Assembly (NCBI GenBank): GCA_019794795.1 | Contig: JAIMFC010000010.1 | Location: 1-64,000 of the forward strand | Length of the DNA: 64,000 bases | Direction: 5' to 3' | DNA from: Streptococcus gallolyticus | Lineage (GTDB): Bacteria > Bacillota > Bacilli > Lactobacillales > Streptococcaceae | Part shown: positions 27,379 to 35,464 of the stretch, piece after piece | Numbering within the stretch: position 1 is the stretch's first letter | Layout of the letters: each line of letters opens with the position of its first letter | Position numbers and translations under genes: made by a program | Notes under the pieces: model-generated | The model's input: only the letters and a program-made list of their open reading frames with translations | Database searches by the model: none | Told to the model about the DNA's origin: nothing

Positions 27379-27675
27379 TCAAGTGTCAAACATCCCTTCC
27401 CGTAAATAACCTGGGAATGTTTCAAGTTCTGCTCCCGTTTCCACTTCAATCACTGAAACAAATTCACGGTAGTCGTGCTCTTCTTCCCAATTACAAAAAT
27501 AAAGCTTATCACCTTGTCGATGAGAAAAACTAGCTTCCGTCACAAATTTGCGATATCCTGGCCAAAGGATTTCAAACAAATCTTCATGCAAAGCTTGTCT
27601 GGTTAGCATAATCGGGCTACCCGTCAATCTCAAATTATAGCAATCTTTTACAGAAGATAAAGGCAGTTCCACCAT
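27379..27675 (-). CDS. Hypothetical protein, 98 residues
   Basis: Not recognised. Acidic soluble protein with many aromatics ('KLYFCNWEEEHDYREF'), no signal peptide or membrane segment. It follows the 104-residue hypothetical gene with a 9-bp gap and precedes the DUF1697 pseudogene by 16 bp, so it belongs to the DUF2130 operon. It may be a partner of its upstream neighbour. Confidence 0.6.
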   Translation of the reverse strand: MVELPLSSVKDCYNLRLTGSPIMLTRQALHEDLFEILWPGYRKFVTEASFSHRQGDKLYFCNWEEEHDYREFVSVIEVETGAELETFPGYLREGMFDT

Positions 27676-27684
27676 AATTTGGGC

Positions 27685-27996
27685 TTAAGATTTTTCAAGA
27701 TCAAACTGGTAAATCTTAAGCTTGGAAAGCAAGAAATTCACCGCTAGTAAATAGCAAATGCCATCAATCATTTTAGGAGCACCAAAATACTGTCCTTTTT
27801 CCTTCTCCAAAGCAAGCAACTTGCGCCCACTAGGATAATGGACAAATATCAAGTTGTGTTCAGGTAAGGGCTGTCCTAATTGAAAAGCCTCTTTTGCTTC
27901 ATAAAAATCGGCATTGCAATTATCCGCTGCCCAATACCAGTTTTCTGAACCTTGTAGGGCTTCCCGATAACGCCCATCGGTATCAATATGCTTCAT
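27685..27996 (-). CDS. Hypothetical protein, 103 residues
   Basis: Not recognised. Begins 'MKHIDTDGRYREALQGSENW'; later 'DFYEAKEAFQLGQPLPEHN' and a hydrophobic 'ICYLLAVNFLLSKL' that could be a helix in the core. I choose the ATG at 27996, seven bases after GGAG; the ATG at 28002 sits too close to that site. The end of the DUF2130 gene supplies the ribosome site, so translation is coupled. Confidence 0.6.
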   Translation of the reverse strand: MKHIDTDGRYREALQGSENWYWAADNCNADFYEAKEAFQLGQPLPEHNLIFVHYPSGRKLLALEKEKGQYFGAPKMIDGICYLLAVNFLLSKLKIYQFDLEKS

Positions 27997-27998
27997 CC

Positions 27999-29273
27999 TC
28001 ATTCTCCTTTTAGAGCGTCAAACTTGGCCTTCATAGTTGGATTTTTACGGGTTAATTTTTTGACAGATACATCGTCCAGTTTGTTGTTGGCAAGGCGCAA
28101 TTGATTTTCCGATGTGGTCAGGAACTTCTTGACCTCTTCCATACGCTTGATGGCTTTATCAATTTCATCAATGGCTTTACCAAAGTTGGTTGATGCAGAA
28201 TTATAATTCTTAGCGAACGCTAATTTAAAAGCATTGAGGTCATCTTCAAAGTTGGTAATATCAATATTTTGTTCTCTGATCAGAGCCAGCTCCTGCTTGT
28301 AAGACAAGCTATTGAGCGCAGCATTTCGCAAAAGCCCAATCAACTGAATGAAAAATTGAGGACGGATAACATACATCTTCTCGTATTCATGGCCGACGTC
28401 CACAATGCCTGTATTGAAATAGTCGCTATCCGCTTCTAGCATGGATACCAAAACCGCGTATTCACAGCCTTTTTCACGACGGTCCTTGTCCAACTCCTTG
28501 TAAAAGTCAGCATTTTTATGCTTTGTCTTGGTCGTATCAGCTTCATTTTTCATTTCAAACATAATGGAAATGAATTCTACGCCGTTTTCATCTGCCTCAC
28601 GGAAGATGAAATCTCCCTTGGAACCGGAACCAGAAATGGTATTGTCTTTACCAAAACTGGCGCGTGGAAAGGCGTAGGCACGAACCTTATTGAACTCCGT
28701 TTCAGCATAGATTTCTAGACTTTCTCCAATGGCCTTAGTGGACTGTTGCGCCTTGAAGTTCTTGTAAAATTCGACCTGCTCATTTGCCGCCTTGAGCTGT
28801 ACTTGGTAGTCGCTTTCCAAAGCCGTTAAGGCTAACTGACTCTCCTTTTCTTGCAGTATCAGCTGACTTTTGACAGCATCCCGTTCTTTTTCCAGATTTG
28901 TCAGTTCCTTCTGCAACTGATTTTGGTGCTCCAATTGCAATTTTTCAACTTGTGCAATGAGCGCCTGAACTTGCTGGTCTTTTTCAGCTAATTTGCTAGC
29001 CAATTCTTGCTCTGTTTCCTTAACGACTAACTCTTTTTCAGTCGAAAAATTGTCAATTTTTGCTTGCAAGGCGTGAATTTCAGCATCTTTCTTACTCAGA
29101 CTTTCTTGTTGCTGATTTTTAGCTTTTTCTTCTACCAAAGCCACTTCACGCGCCAAGCGGTCATGAATTTCCTGCTCAAATTCAGCAGTACGCACCTGAC
29201 TTAAGAGCTCACTATATTCTGTTTCATTGACTTGAAAAGCCGTCCCACAATGAGGGCATTTAATTTGGTTCAT
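27999..29273 (-). CDS. DUF2130 coiled-coil protein with nuclease-like domain
   Basis: 424 residues. N-terminal zinc-ribbon half 'CPHCGTAF' (5-12), a long coiled coil (about 35-180) rich in E, K and Q, then the DUF2130 domain (about 185-345). There, D in 'KGDFIF' followed by 'FEMKNE' gives the D-x(n)-E-x-K pattern of PD-(D/E)XK-type nuclease folds. A second helical tail ends the protein. Activity is unproven; DNA metabolism is the reasonable guess, by analogy to RmuC-like proteins. First gene of an operon with two unknown small genes; TATAAT at 29303-29308. Confidence 0.8.
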   Translation of the reverse strand: MNQIKCPHCGTAFQVNETEYSELLSQVRTAEFEQEIHDRLAREVALVEEKAKNQQQESLSKKDAEIHALQAKIDNFSTEKELVVKETEQELASKLAEKDQQVQALIAQVEKLQLEHQNQLQKELTNLEKERDAVKSQLILQEKESQLALTALESDYQVQLKAANEQVEFYKNFKAQQSTKAIGESLEIYAETEFNKVRAYAFPRASFGKDNTISGSGSKGDFIFREADENGVEFISIMFEMKNEADTTKTKHKNADFYKELDKDRREKGCEYAVLVSMLEADSDYFNTGIVDVGHEYEKMYVIRPQFFIQLIGLLRNAALNSLSYKQELALIREQNIDITNFEDDLNAFKLAFAKNYNSASTNFGKAIDEIDKAIKRMEEVKKFLTTSENQLRLANNKLDDVSVKKLTRKNPTMKAKFDALKGE

Positions 29274-29341
29274 CTTCTTCCTCTTTCATAGCAATTTTCC
29301 TTATTATATCACATTCTCTGTAAGCCTTTCCTAATTTGTGC

Positions 29342-29347
29342 TATAAT
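29342..29347 (+). promoter_or_regulatory. Extended -10 promoter of the HAD phosphatase-pepT pair
   Basis: TGC-TATAAT 28 bp before the ATG at 29375, with AGGAGG ribosome site. Confidence 0.55.
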
Positions 29348-29374
29348 GTTCCTAGTGACTTTTAGGAGGAAAAC

Positions 29375-30190
29375 ATGATAAAACTATTAGCACTAGATAT
29401 GGATGGTACTCTATTGGATGACCAAAAGAAACTATCCCCCAAAAATATTGAGGCGATTCATGCCGCAGTCGCTGCGGGTGTCAAGTTAGTTCTTTGTACA
29501 GGCCGCATTTTACCTGGCGTTAAACCTTATTTTGACCAACTGCAACTAGACGCTGAAAATGAATACGTCATTGTCAACAATGGTTGCTCGACCCATGAAA
29601 CAAAAGACTGGAAACTGATTGATTGGGCTGAATTGTCAAAAGAAGACATCGAATTTCTAGCCCCATTTGCCAGAGAAAGCCAGACTCAATTAACGCTTTT
29701 TGATGAAGAAAATTACTATGTAGTTGATGAAGTCGCCAATGAATTCGTCAAAGCTGACACAGAGGTTGTCTTTTTAGACCCAGTCACCTTACCACTAGAA
29801 ACTGCCCTTCATTTCGCTGGTCATCTCTTCCAAGGGATGTTTGTCGGAAGTCAAGCAGCCTGCGATGATTTCCAAGAACGCTATCAAAATGAGCTCTGCC
29901 TTCGTTTCAACGGTGTTCGTTCACAACCAACGATTTATGAAGTGCTACCGCAAAATGTTAGCAAAGCCTCTGCTCTCAAAAAACTAGCACAACAACTCAA
30001 CATAGATCCAGCAGATATTATGGCCATTGGTGATGCCAACAATGATATCGAAATGCTGGAATTTGCTGGTGTGAGTGTTGCCATGGGAAATGCTGGTGAC
30101 CATATTAAAGAAATAGCCGACCATATCACTGCTAGCAATAATGAAAATGGTGTCGCACAAGCTATTTATCACTACGTTTTAGAAAGTTAA
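29375..30190 (+). CDS. HAD-superfamily (Cof-type, IIB) sugar-phosphate phosphatase
   Basis: 271 residues. Motif I is '[10 protein letters not shown]' (nucleophile Asp8), motif II 'LCTGR', the motif III lysine is near 'KASALKKLA' and motif IV is '[12 protein letters not shown]'. The C2B cap lies between. These enzymes remove phosphate from sugar phosphates or flavin and pyridoxal phosphates in the cytosol; the substrate cannot be read from sequence. It is followed by pepT with 17 bp between them. Confidence 0.92.
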   Translation: MIKLLALDMDGTLLDDQKKLSPKNIEAIHAAVAAGVKLVLCTGRILPGVKPYFDQLQLDAENEYVIVNNGCSTHETKDWKLIDWAELSKEDIEFLAPFARESQTQLTLFDEENYYVVDEVANEFVKADTEVVFLDPVTLPLETALHFAGHLFQGMFVGSQAACDDFQERYQNELCLRFNGVRSQPTIYEVLPQNVSKASALKKLAQQLNIDPADIMAIGDANNDIEMLEFAGVSVAMGNAGDHIKEIADHITASNNENGVAQAIYHYVLES

Positions 30191-30207
30191 CCATAAGGAG
30201 AAAATAC

Positions 30208-31431
30208 ATGAAATACCCTACACTTTTGGACCGTTTCTTGGTCTATGTCAAAGAAAATACACGCTCTGACGAAAATTCAACAACAACTCCAAGTACACAA
30301 AATCAAGTGGAATTTGCTAAAAATATCCTCTTGCCTGAAATGGAACGCATCGGTTTGCAAGATGTTCACTACTTGCCAAATGGCTTCTGTATCGGGACAC
30401 TTCCTGCCAACGACCCAAACTTGACACGCAAGATTGGCTTCATTTCCCACATGGATACAGCCGATTTCAACGCGGAAGAGGTCTCTCCACAAATCATTGA
30501 AAATTATGATGGAAATGCCATTACACTTGGTACATCTGGCTTTACCCTTGATCCTAAAGATTTCCCGCAACTGAAAAATTACCTTGGACAAACCTTGGTC
30601 ACAACTGACGGAACAACTCTTCTTGGTTCTGACGACAAGTCTGGTATCGCTGAAATCATGACAGCAATCGAATACTTGGTAGCTCATCCAGAAATCAAGC
30701 ACTGCGAAATTCGTGTCGGCTTTGGACCTGATGAAGAAATTGGTGTTGGAGCTGATCAGTTTGACGTAGAAGATTTCAATGTTGACTTTGCTTATACTGT
30801 TGACGGTGGCCCTCTTGGCGAACTCCAGTACGAAACCTTCAGTGCTGCTGCTGCAAAAATTGATTTCATCGGTCGCAATGTTCACCCTGGTTCTGCCAAA
30901 GACCAGATGATTAATGCCTTCCAAATGGCCATTGATTTCCACAATGCCTTGCCTGAAGAGGACCGTCCTGAAAAAACAGACGGCTACCAAGGATTTTTCC
31001 ACCTGATGGACATGGCAGGCAGTGTCGATCAAGCATCTACCAGCTATATTATCCGTGATTTTGAAGAAGAAGACTTCAAGGCTCGTAAGCAAGTTATGTT
31101 GGATATTGCTGACAAGATGAACGCAAACTTTGACACCGACCGCGTTATTGTTCATCTCCATGACCAGTATTACAATATGAAAAAAGTCATTGAAAAAGAC
31201 ATGACACCAATCAATATTGCCAAAGAAGTTATGGAAAATCTGGATATCAAACCAATCATCGAACCAATTCGTGGTGGAACTGATGGTTCTAAAATTTCCT
31301 TCATGGGTATTCCAACTCCAAACCTCTTTGCAGGTGGCGAAAACATGCACGGCCGCTTCGAATTCGTTTCAGTTGAGACCATGGAAAAAGCTGTTGATGT
31401 CATTCTTGGTATTGTTTCTTATGAAAAATAG
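30208..31431 (+). CDS. pepT: Peptidase T (tripeptide aminopeptidase)
   Basis: 407 residues, standard for PepT, a dizinc M20 peptidase that removes the N-terminal residue from tripeptides. Zinc ligands are visible in 'ISHMDTADF' (His), '[11 protein letters not shown]' (bridging Asp), 'GFGPDEEIG' (catalytic Glu pair), 'YTVDGG' (Asp) and 'GENMHGRFE' (His). Downstream of the HAD phosphatase gene and closed by a strong terminator. Confidence 0.95.
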   Translation: MKYPTLLDRFLVYVKENTRSDENSTTTPSTQNQVEFAKNILLPEMERIGLQDVHYLPNGFCIGTLPANDPNLTRKIGFISHMDTADFNAEEVSPQIIENYDGNAITLGTSGFTLDPKDFPQLKNYLGQTLVTTDGTTLLGSDDKSGIAEIMTAIEYLVAHPEIKHCEIRVGFGPDEEIGVGADQFDVEDFNVDFAYTVDGGPLGELQYETFSAAAAKIDFIGRNVHPGSAKDQMINAFQMAIDFHNALPEEDRPEKTDGYQGFFHLMDMAGSVDQASTSYIIRDFEEEDFKARKQVMLDIADKMNANFDTDRVIVHLHDQYYNMKKVIEKDMTPINIAKEVMENLDIKPIIEPIRGGTDGSKISFMGIPTPNLFAGGENMHGRFEFVSVETMEKAVDVILGIVSYEK

Positions 31432-31436
31432 TATAG

Positions 31437-31460
31437 AAAAAGCCTGAAATCAGGCTTTTT
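31437..31460. terminator. Bidirectional terminator between pepT and the AEC transporter
   Basis: 10-bp stem (31437-31446 with 31451-31460, loop AAAT) with A-run left and T-run right. Confidence 0.85.
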
Positions 31461-31468
31461 TCTGTACA

Positions 31469-32380
31469 CTACACAAATAAAATAATCAAAAAAGTCATGA
31501 CAAGCAGACTACACAAAATACTGAGCGAGTTTAGATTGGCTGACTCAGACGAATCTCCTCCCAGCTGCATGACATAGACTGGGGCGATGACTGAAATCGG
31601 TGAAGCTATACAAATAGTCAACATTTGGCGCATTTCCAGAGGCAATGGCAGTAAGAAATACACCAAAATTCCCATAAGAACAACCATTGATAAACGGATG
31701 GATAAGAGTTTAGCCAAACGGTGCATTTCTTCTTTATTAACCTGCACATCTACCATCATACCCAGCATGAACATGGCTAAAAACGGATTGGCATTCCCTG
31801 CAATATTGGTTACTGTTAAAATACCTTGCGGAATAGAAATATGCACTGCTGCTAAGAGCAGGGTGATCAGATAAACCTTAAATGGTAAAGATGAAAAAAT
31901 ATTTTTAATAATCATCTTGAAAGTCATGGGCTCTTTTTCATGGTTGAGACTGGCAGCCAGCGTGTAGTTGCCTCCTAGGACCATGAGAGCATTTCCAGTA
32001 TCAAAAAGAAGTACGCTACTCAGATAAGAAGCTGGAAAAAATGCCTGAATAAAGGGCAAACTAAAAGTTCCAATGTTAAAACCCGAAATCTGCACTATAG
32101 CAGAACCTTTTTCTACACTGCTCCCTTTTCGTGCCTCCCAGTAGCCAACAGCATCCATGATTAGATTACTAGCGAAACCGAGTAATAATGGAATCAGCAA
32201 AAGTCCTGATAATTTTACTTCTGAAGCTGACGCTAAGAGAGCACAAGGAAGGGTCACATTCATAACAATGGTTGAGAAAATTTTAACATCCTTCTTCTCG
32301 ACAATACCCACCATTTTTAGATAATATCCTAAGCCAATGACCAGCATAAAACCGAAGGCTTTCAATAATATTGTCACCAT
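31469..32380 (-). CDS. AEC (auxin efflux carrier)-family transporter
   Basis: 303 residues with about ten hydrophobic segments in two five-helix halves. The conserved 'SGFNIGTFSLPFIQAFFP' in the middle and the C-terminal 'ASPISVIAPVYVMQLGGD' fit the AEC family (malate, malonate and similar organic acids in bacteria). Single gene, convergent with pepT. Confidence 0.82.
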   Translation of the reverse strand: MVTILLKAFGFMLVIGLGYYLKMVGIVEKKDVKIFSTIVMNVTLPCALLASASEVKLSGLLLIPLLLGFASNLIMDAVGYWEARKGSSVEKGSAIVQISGFNIGTFSLPFIQAFFPASYLSSVLLFDTGNALMVLGGNYTLAASLNHEKEPMTFKMIIKNIFSSLPFKVYLITLLLAAVHISIPQGILTVTNIAGNANPFLAMFMLGMMVDVQVNKEEMHRLAKLLSIRLSMVVLMGILVYFLLPLPLEMRQMLTICIASPISVIAPVYVMQLGGDSSESANLNSLSILCSLLVMTFLIILFV

Positions 32381-32458
32381 ACAACCTCTTCTTTCTCAGC
32401 AAATTATACCACAAATTACTGGTAAAAAGATAATATATAATTTTTTTACATATTTCTC

Positions 32459-32487
32459 TTGACAAGTCTCATCAATGGGTATATTAT
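32459..32487 (+). promoter_or_regulatory. Promoter of padR operon
   Basis: TTGACA (32459-32464), 17-bp spacer, TATTAT (32482-32487). The start point falls inside the palindrome that follows. Confidence 0.75.
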
Positions 32488-32513
32488 TTATATATAAAAT
32501 AATTATATATAAA
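32487..32513. promoter_or_regulatory. Candidate PadR operator
   Basis: TTTATATATA and TATATATAAA, 10-bp perfect inverted arms around a 7-base centre. It covers the transcription start and abuts the ribosome site of padR, so binding would autorepress. PadR-family operators are typically AT-rich palindromes of this size. Confidence 0.6.
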
Positions 32514-32523
32514 GGAGGAAGAG

Positions 32524-32841
32524 ATGTATTACCCCGTTTCATCCATTTTGATTGAATTTCTGGTCTTATCCATCGTGGAAAAGCAGGATTCCTATGGCTA
32601 TGAAATCAGTCAAACCATCAAGCTAGCTGCTGACATCAACGAATCCACCCTCTATCCTATCTTGAAAAAATTGGAAAAAGCAGGCTACGTCACGACCTAT
32701 ACCCAAGAATTTCAAGGTCGCAAGCGCAAATACTATACCATTACTGCTGATGGACGAGCCCATTTGCCTTATCTGAAACAAGAATGGACAGACTACAAAA
32801 ACGTTATAGACAATATTATTGAAGGGAGCCTTCGCAAATGA
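32524..32841 (+). CDS. PadR-family transcriptional regulator
   Basis: 105 residues. Winged-helix domain with 'LIEFLVLSIVEKQDSYGYEI', 'NESTLYPILKKLEKAGYV' and 'GRKRKYYTITADGRAHL', the standard PadR core, plus a short C-terminal helix. It overlaps the next gene by ATGA. PadR/DUF1700 pairs commonly respond to envelope or antimicrobial stress in Firmicutes. Confidence 0.92.
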   Translation: MYYPVSSILIEFLVLSIVEKQDSYGYEISQTIKLAADINESTLYPILKKLEKAGYVTTYTQEFQGRKRKYYTITADGRAHLPYLKQEWTDYKNVIDNIIEGSLRK

Positions 32842-33956
32842 ACAAACAAGAATACCTATCAACTCTAGCAGAATTACTCCAACCACTGGAAGCACAGGAA
32901 AGAGCCGATGTATTGGACTATTTTAACGAATATTTTGACGAATGCCAAAATTACGCTGAAGCCATCGAAAATCTGGGTAGCCCACAGGAAGCTGCTAAAG
33001 ATATTCTGGAAAATCTAGGTGTAGAAACTCACTCTGAAACCGAAAAAGATTTCACTAAAAACTATAGCAACACCTCTCAAGAAAACAGTCAAACAAATTT
33101 CCAAGAGAATTTTCTGTCATCTTTCCTTGAAAAATTTAGAACTTCTTTTCAACAAGACAAGGTTGAAAAACAACAAGTGTTGGAGCGATTTGACAATTTG
33201 ACCATTTCTGGTGAAGAATGCAACTTAATTGTCGAATCAACAGATCAGCCACAAGCTAGTATCGTCTACTGGACAGATGAAAGGGAGTCACTACCATTTA
33301 CTATCAAGCAGTCTGAGGGAGGTTTGTCCATTTCCACTCTCCAACACGACCGGTCCTTCCTTTCATTTTCTGGCTCAGATAAACAGTCCCCTCGTCTTCT
33401 CATCCCATCTGAAACATTACAGACCTTAAAGCTTCATCTCAAAGATTCCAATATCACTCTTCTTAAGCTCAACCTCCAAAAGCTTGCTGCTAACATGGAG
33501 GACAGCAATCTTACTCTCAAGCAAACAAGCATTGCGTCAGCCCTCCTCCAACTAGAAGATAGCAATATCAGTCTAGCAGAAAGTAGTCTTCTGAAACTTG
33601 ACTTAAAAATGGAAGACAGTAATCTTTCAGCAAAAGAAACCGGCTTTGAACAGTTCACAATTCATTCAGAAGATAGTAATCTACATCTTGAAGAAAGTTC
33701 CCTCTCTGCTGGCAGAATCACTCTGACTGAGAGTCGGTGTAATTTACAGAATGGTCAATTTAAGGGAGAAATCGACCTTCATTGTGAAGATAGCCAAGTA
33801 AATCTACTTCTAACAAATTTTGACCAATTAGAATGCCAGATTAACCAGAATGACTCAATGATCCATTATCCAAGTCAAAATACAGCTCAAACAAGTAAAA
33901 CAGCTTGGTTAGACTTAAAAGCCAGCGATTCCATCGTTAACATTGCTCCATTTTAA
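32838..33956 (+). CDS. DUF1700 (HAAS)-DUF4097 protein with EDSN repeats
   Basis: 372 residues. Residues 1-65 are the HAAS/DUF1700 helical domain ('EYLSTLAELLQPLEAQERAD', 'LGSPQEAAKDIL'), the usual partner of PadR. Residues about 190-350 are a DUF4097-type beta-helix with five or more repeats of about 20 residues centred on 'EDSN' ('KDSNITL', 'EDSNLTL', 'EDSNISL', 'EDSNLSA', 'EDSNLHL'). No membrane segment is evident, unlike many relatives. Probably senses or scaffolds something for the PadR regulator; function unknown. Confidence 0.82.
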   Translation: MNKQEYLSTLAELLQPLEAQERADVLDYFNEYFDECQNYAEAIENLGSPQEAAKDILENLGVETHSETEKDFTKNYSNTSQENSQTNFQENFLSSFLEKFRTSFQQDKVEKQQVLERFDNLTISGEECNLIVESTDQPQASIVYWTDERESLPFTIKQSEGGLSISTLQHDRSFLSFSGSDKQSPRLLIPSETLQTLKLHLKDSNITLLKLNLQKLAANMEDSNLTLKQTSIASALLQLEDSNISLAESSLLKLDLKMEDSNLSAKETGFEQFTIHSEDSNLHLEESSLSAGRITLTESRCNLQNGQFKGEIDLHCEDSQVNLLLTNFDQLECQINQNDSMIHYPSQNTAQTSKTAWLDLKASDSIVNIAPF

Positions 33957-34003
33957 AAGAGAGTGAGCCAGTCTTCTATATTCTTCCTGGCTCGCCCTCT
34001 TTT
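33955..34003 (+). terminator. Terminator after the padR operon
   Basis: Long hairpin with 7-bp inner stem GAGCCAG/CTGGCTC, extended by AAAAGAG/CTCTTTT with one mismatch, ending in TTTTCC. Confidence 0.7.
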
Positions 34004-34026
34004 CCTATACTCATTATTTCCTTTCT

Positions 34027-34055
34027 TTGAAAAAAGTTCCTATTTTTGCTAGAAT
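34027..34055 (+). promoter_or_regulatory. Promoter of the CDF transporter gene
   Basis: TTGAAA (34027-34032), 17-bp spacer, TAGAAT (34050-34055). Confidence 0.6.
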
Positions 34056-34077
34056 GAATGGATACAAAGGAGAGAGT

Positions 34078-35268
34078 ATGCACGATCAAACAAAAAATTT
34101 AAAAGTGGCTGAAAAAGGGGCTATCCTCTCTATTGCGGCCTATGTCCTCTTGTCTGGCTTCAAGCTGGCAGCAGGTAACATCTTTCACTCCGACGCACTA
34201 ACCGCTGATGCCTTCAATAACATCTCAGATATTATCGGGAATGTCGCCGTGCTCTTAGGCTTACGCATGGCACAAAAACCCGCTGACACTGATCACCGTT
34301 TTGGGCACTGGAAAATGGAAGATCTGGCAAGTCTGATCACTTCATTTATCATGTTTGTCGTAGGTTTTCAAGTATTAGCCAGCACCATTCAAAAAATCCT
34401 CAACAACCAAATTGTTGAAATTGATAGAATGGGTGCCATCGTGGGAATCGCTTCTGCTGTCATCATGCTGGGGGTCTACGAGTACAACAGACGACTGGCC
34501 AAAAAATCTCGTTCACGAGCCCTAGAAGCGGCTGCTAAGGATAATCTTTCTGATGCCGTGACTTCTATCGGAACATCGGTTGCTGTTTTTGCAGCAGCCA
34601 TGGGCTGGACCATTATTGATAAAATTGCAGCCATCATTATCACTTTCTTCATTTTAAAAACAGCCTACGATATTTTTATGGAGAGTTTCTTCACTTTATC
34701 TGATGGCTTCGATGAAAATCTGCTCCACCAATACGAGGCTGATATTCTCAAATTGCCAAAAATTGTTTCTGTCAAGTCCCAACGCGGGCGTACCTATGGG
34801 GCAAACATCTATCTGGATATTGTCCTTGAGATGAATCCTGATCTCTCCGTCTACGAAAGCCACGAAATTACGGAGCATGTAGAAGAACTACTCAAACTCA
34901 AATACGGCGTTTTCGATGTGGATATCCATGTGGAACCTTCTGAAATTCCGCATGATGAAATGTACGAACACATCTACGACAAGCTCTATCGCTTTGAAGG
35001 ACAAATCCTAGCTCAAGAAAATGGCTATGAAGATTTCTTTGCCGATGAGTATACATTTATCAGTTCAGATGGACAGTATCTGGGTAAAAGTCAATTTTTA
35101 ACTATTCAGCAAGTCCCACAAGGTCAGATGCACAACTATCAGATGACGTCTATCAGCCAAAAATCAAAATTAGTCACCTTCGAACTAGACAATCGCGTCC
35201 ACACCTCCCTCTGGCGACGCAAGGAAGTCTGGCAAGTCGTTTTCCATCAGGTTAGTAAAAAACTCTAG
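34078..35268 (+). CDS. Cation diffusion facilitator (CDF) metal exporter
   Basis: 396 residues from the ATG at 34078, which has GGAGAG upstream; in-frame codons before it lie within the promoter. Six membrane segments; metal-site motifs 'SDALTADAFNNISDI' (helix 2) and 'AAKDNLSDAVTSIG' (helix 5) with D-x3-D pairs. A cytosolic domain (about 205-290) is followed by an extra C-terminal extension (about 295-396) not found in short CDF proteins such as CzcD. Probably exports Mn, Zn or Fe. Ends with a terminator. Confidence 0.88.
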   Translation: MHDQTKNLKVAEKGAILSIAAYVLLSGFKLAAGNIFHSDALTADAFNNISDIIGNVAVLLGLRMAQKPADTDHRFGHWKMEDLASLITSFIMFVVGFQVLASTIQKILNNQIVEIDRMGAIVGIASAVIMLGVYEYNRRLAKKSRSRALEAAAKDNLSDAVTSIGTSVAVFAAAMGWTIIDKIAAIIITFFILKTAYDIFMESFFTLSDGFDENLLHQYEADILKLPKIVSVKSQRGRTYGANIYLDIVLEMNPDLSVYESHEITEHVEELLKLKYGVFDVDIHVEPSEIPHDEMYEHIYDKLYRFEGQILAQENGYEDFFADEYTFISSDGQYLGKSQFLTIQQVPQGQMHNYQMTSISQKSKLVTFELDNRVHTSLWRRKEVWQVVFHQVSKKL

Positions 35269-35291
35269 TCGAAATACGACTAGAGTTTTTT
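35261..35291. terminator. Terminator shared by the CDF gene and the cellobiose-type PTS operon
   Basis: 11-bp stem (35261-35271 with 35277-35287) with a T-run to the right; the CDF stop codon lies in the stem. Confidence 0.8.
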
Positions 35292-35293
35292 AC

Positions 35294-35452
35294 TTATCTA
35301 TTCCTTAAGAGTTGGACTAGCCCGAAACCTGCTGTTCCTAACCCTCCAATCATATTGAGATAAGGATATTGCAAGCTCGGTGCTAACATAACAAAAAGTA
35401 AACCAAGTACAATCAAGAAGAGAGACCACTCTCCACCCTTACCTTTATTCAT
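35294..35452 (-). CDS. Small membrane protein, 52 residues, in the PTS operon
   Basis: ATG at 35450-35452 with AGGAG about eight bases upstream, 12 bp after the EIIC stop. Residues 10-25 ('SLFLIVLGLLFVMLA') form one membrane helix; the C terminus 'GTAGFGLVQLLRNR' is amphipathic and basic. Not recognised. The position at the end of the cellobiose-type PTS operon and a proper ribosome site make it a credible gene, possibly a modulator of the transporter or simply a streptococcal orphan. Confidence 0.65.
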   Translation of the reverse strand: MNKGKGGEWSLFLIVLGLLFVMLAPSLQYPYLNMIGGLGTAGFGLVQLLRNR

Positions 35453-35464
35453 GAATCTAAGCTC

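Noticed and set aside
30277..31350. Long open frame antisense to pepT (357 codons)
   Set aside because: Mirror of a real gene with strong codon bias; no ribosome site, no family resemblance, and low-complexity composition rich in His, Phe and Cys.
33400..33720. CRISPR-like or tandem DNA repeat in the DUF4097 gene
   Set aside because: The repetition is at protein level (EDSN motifs) with divergent DNA; there are no identical repeats or spacers.
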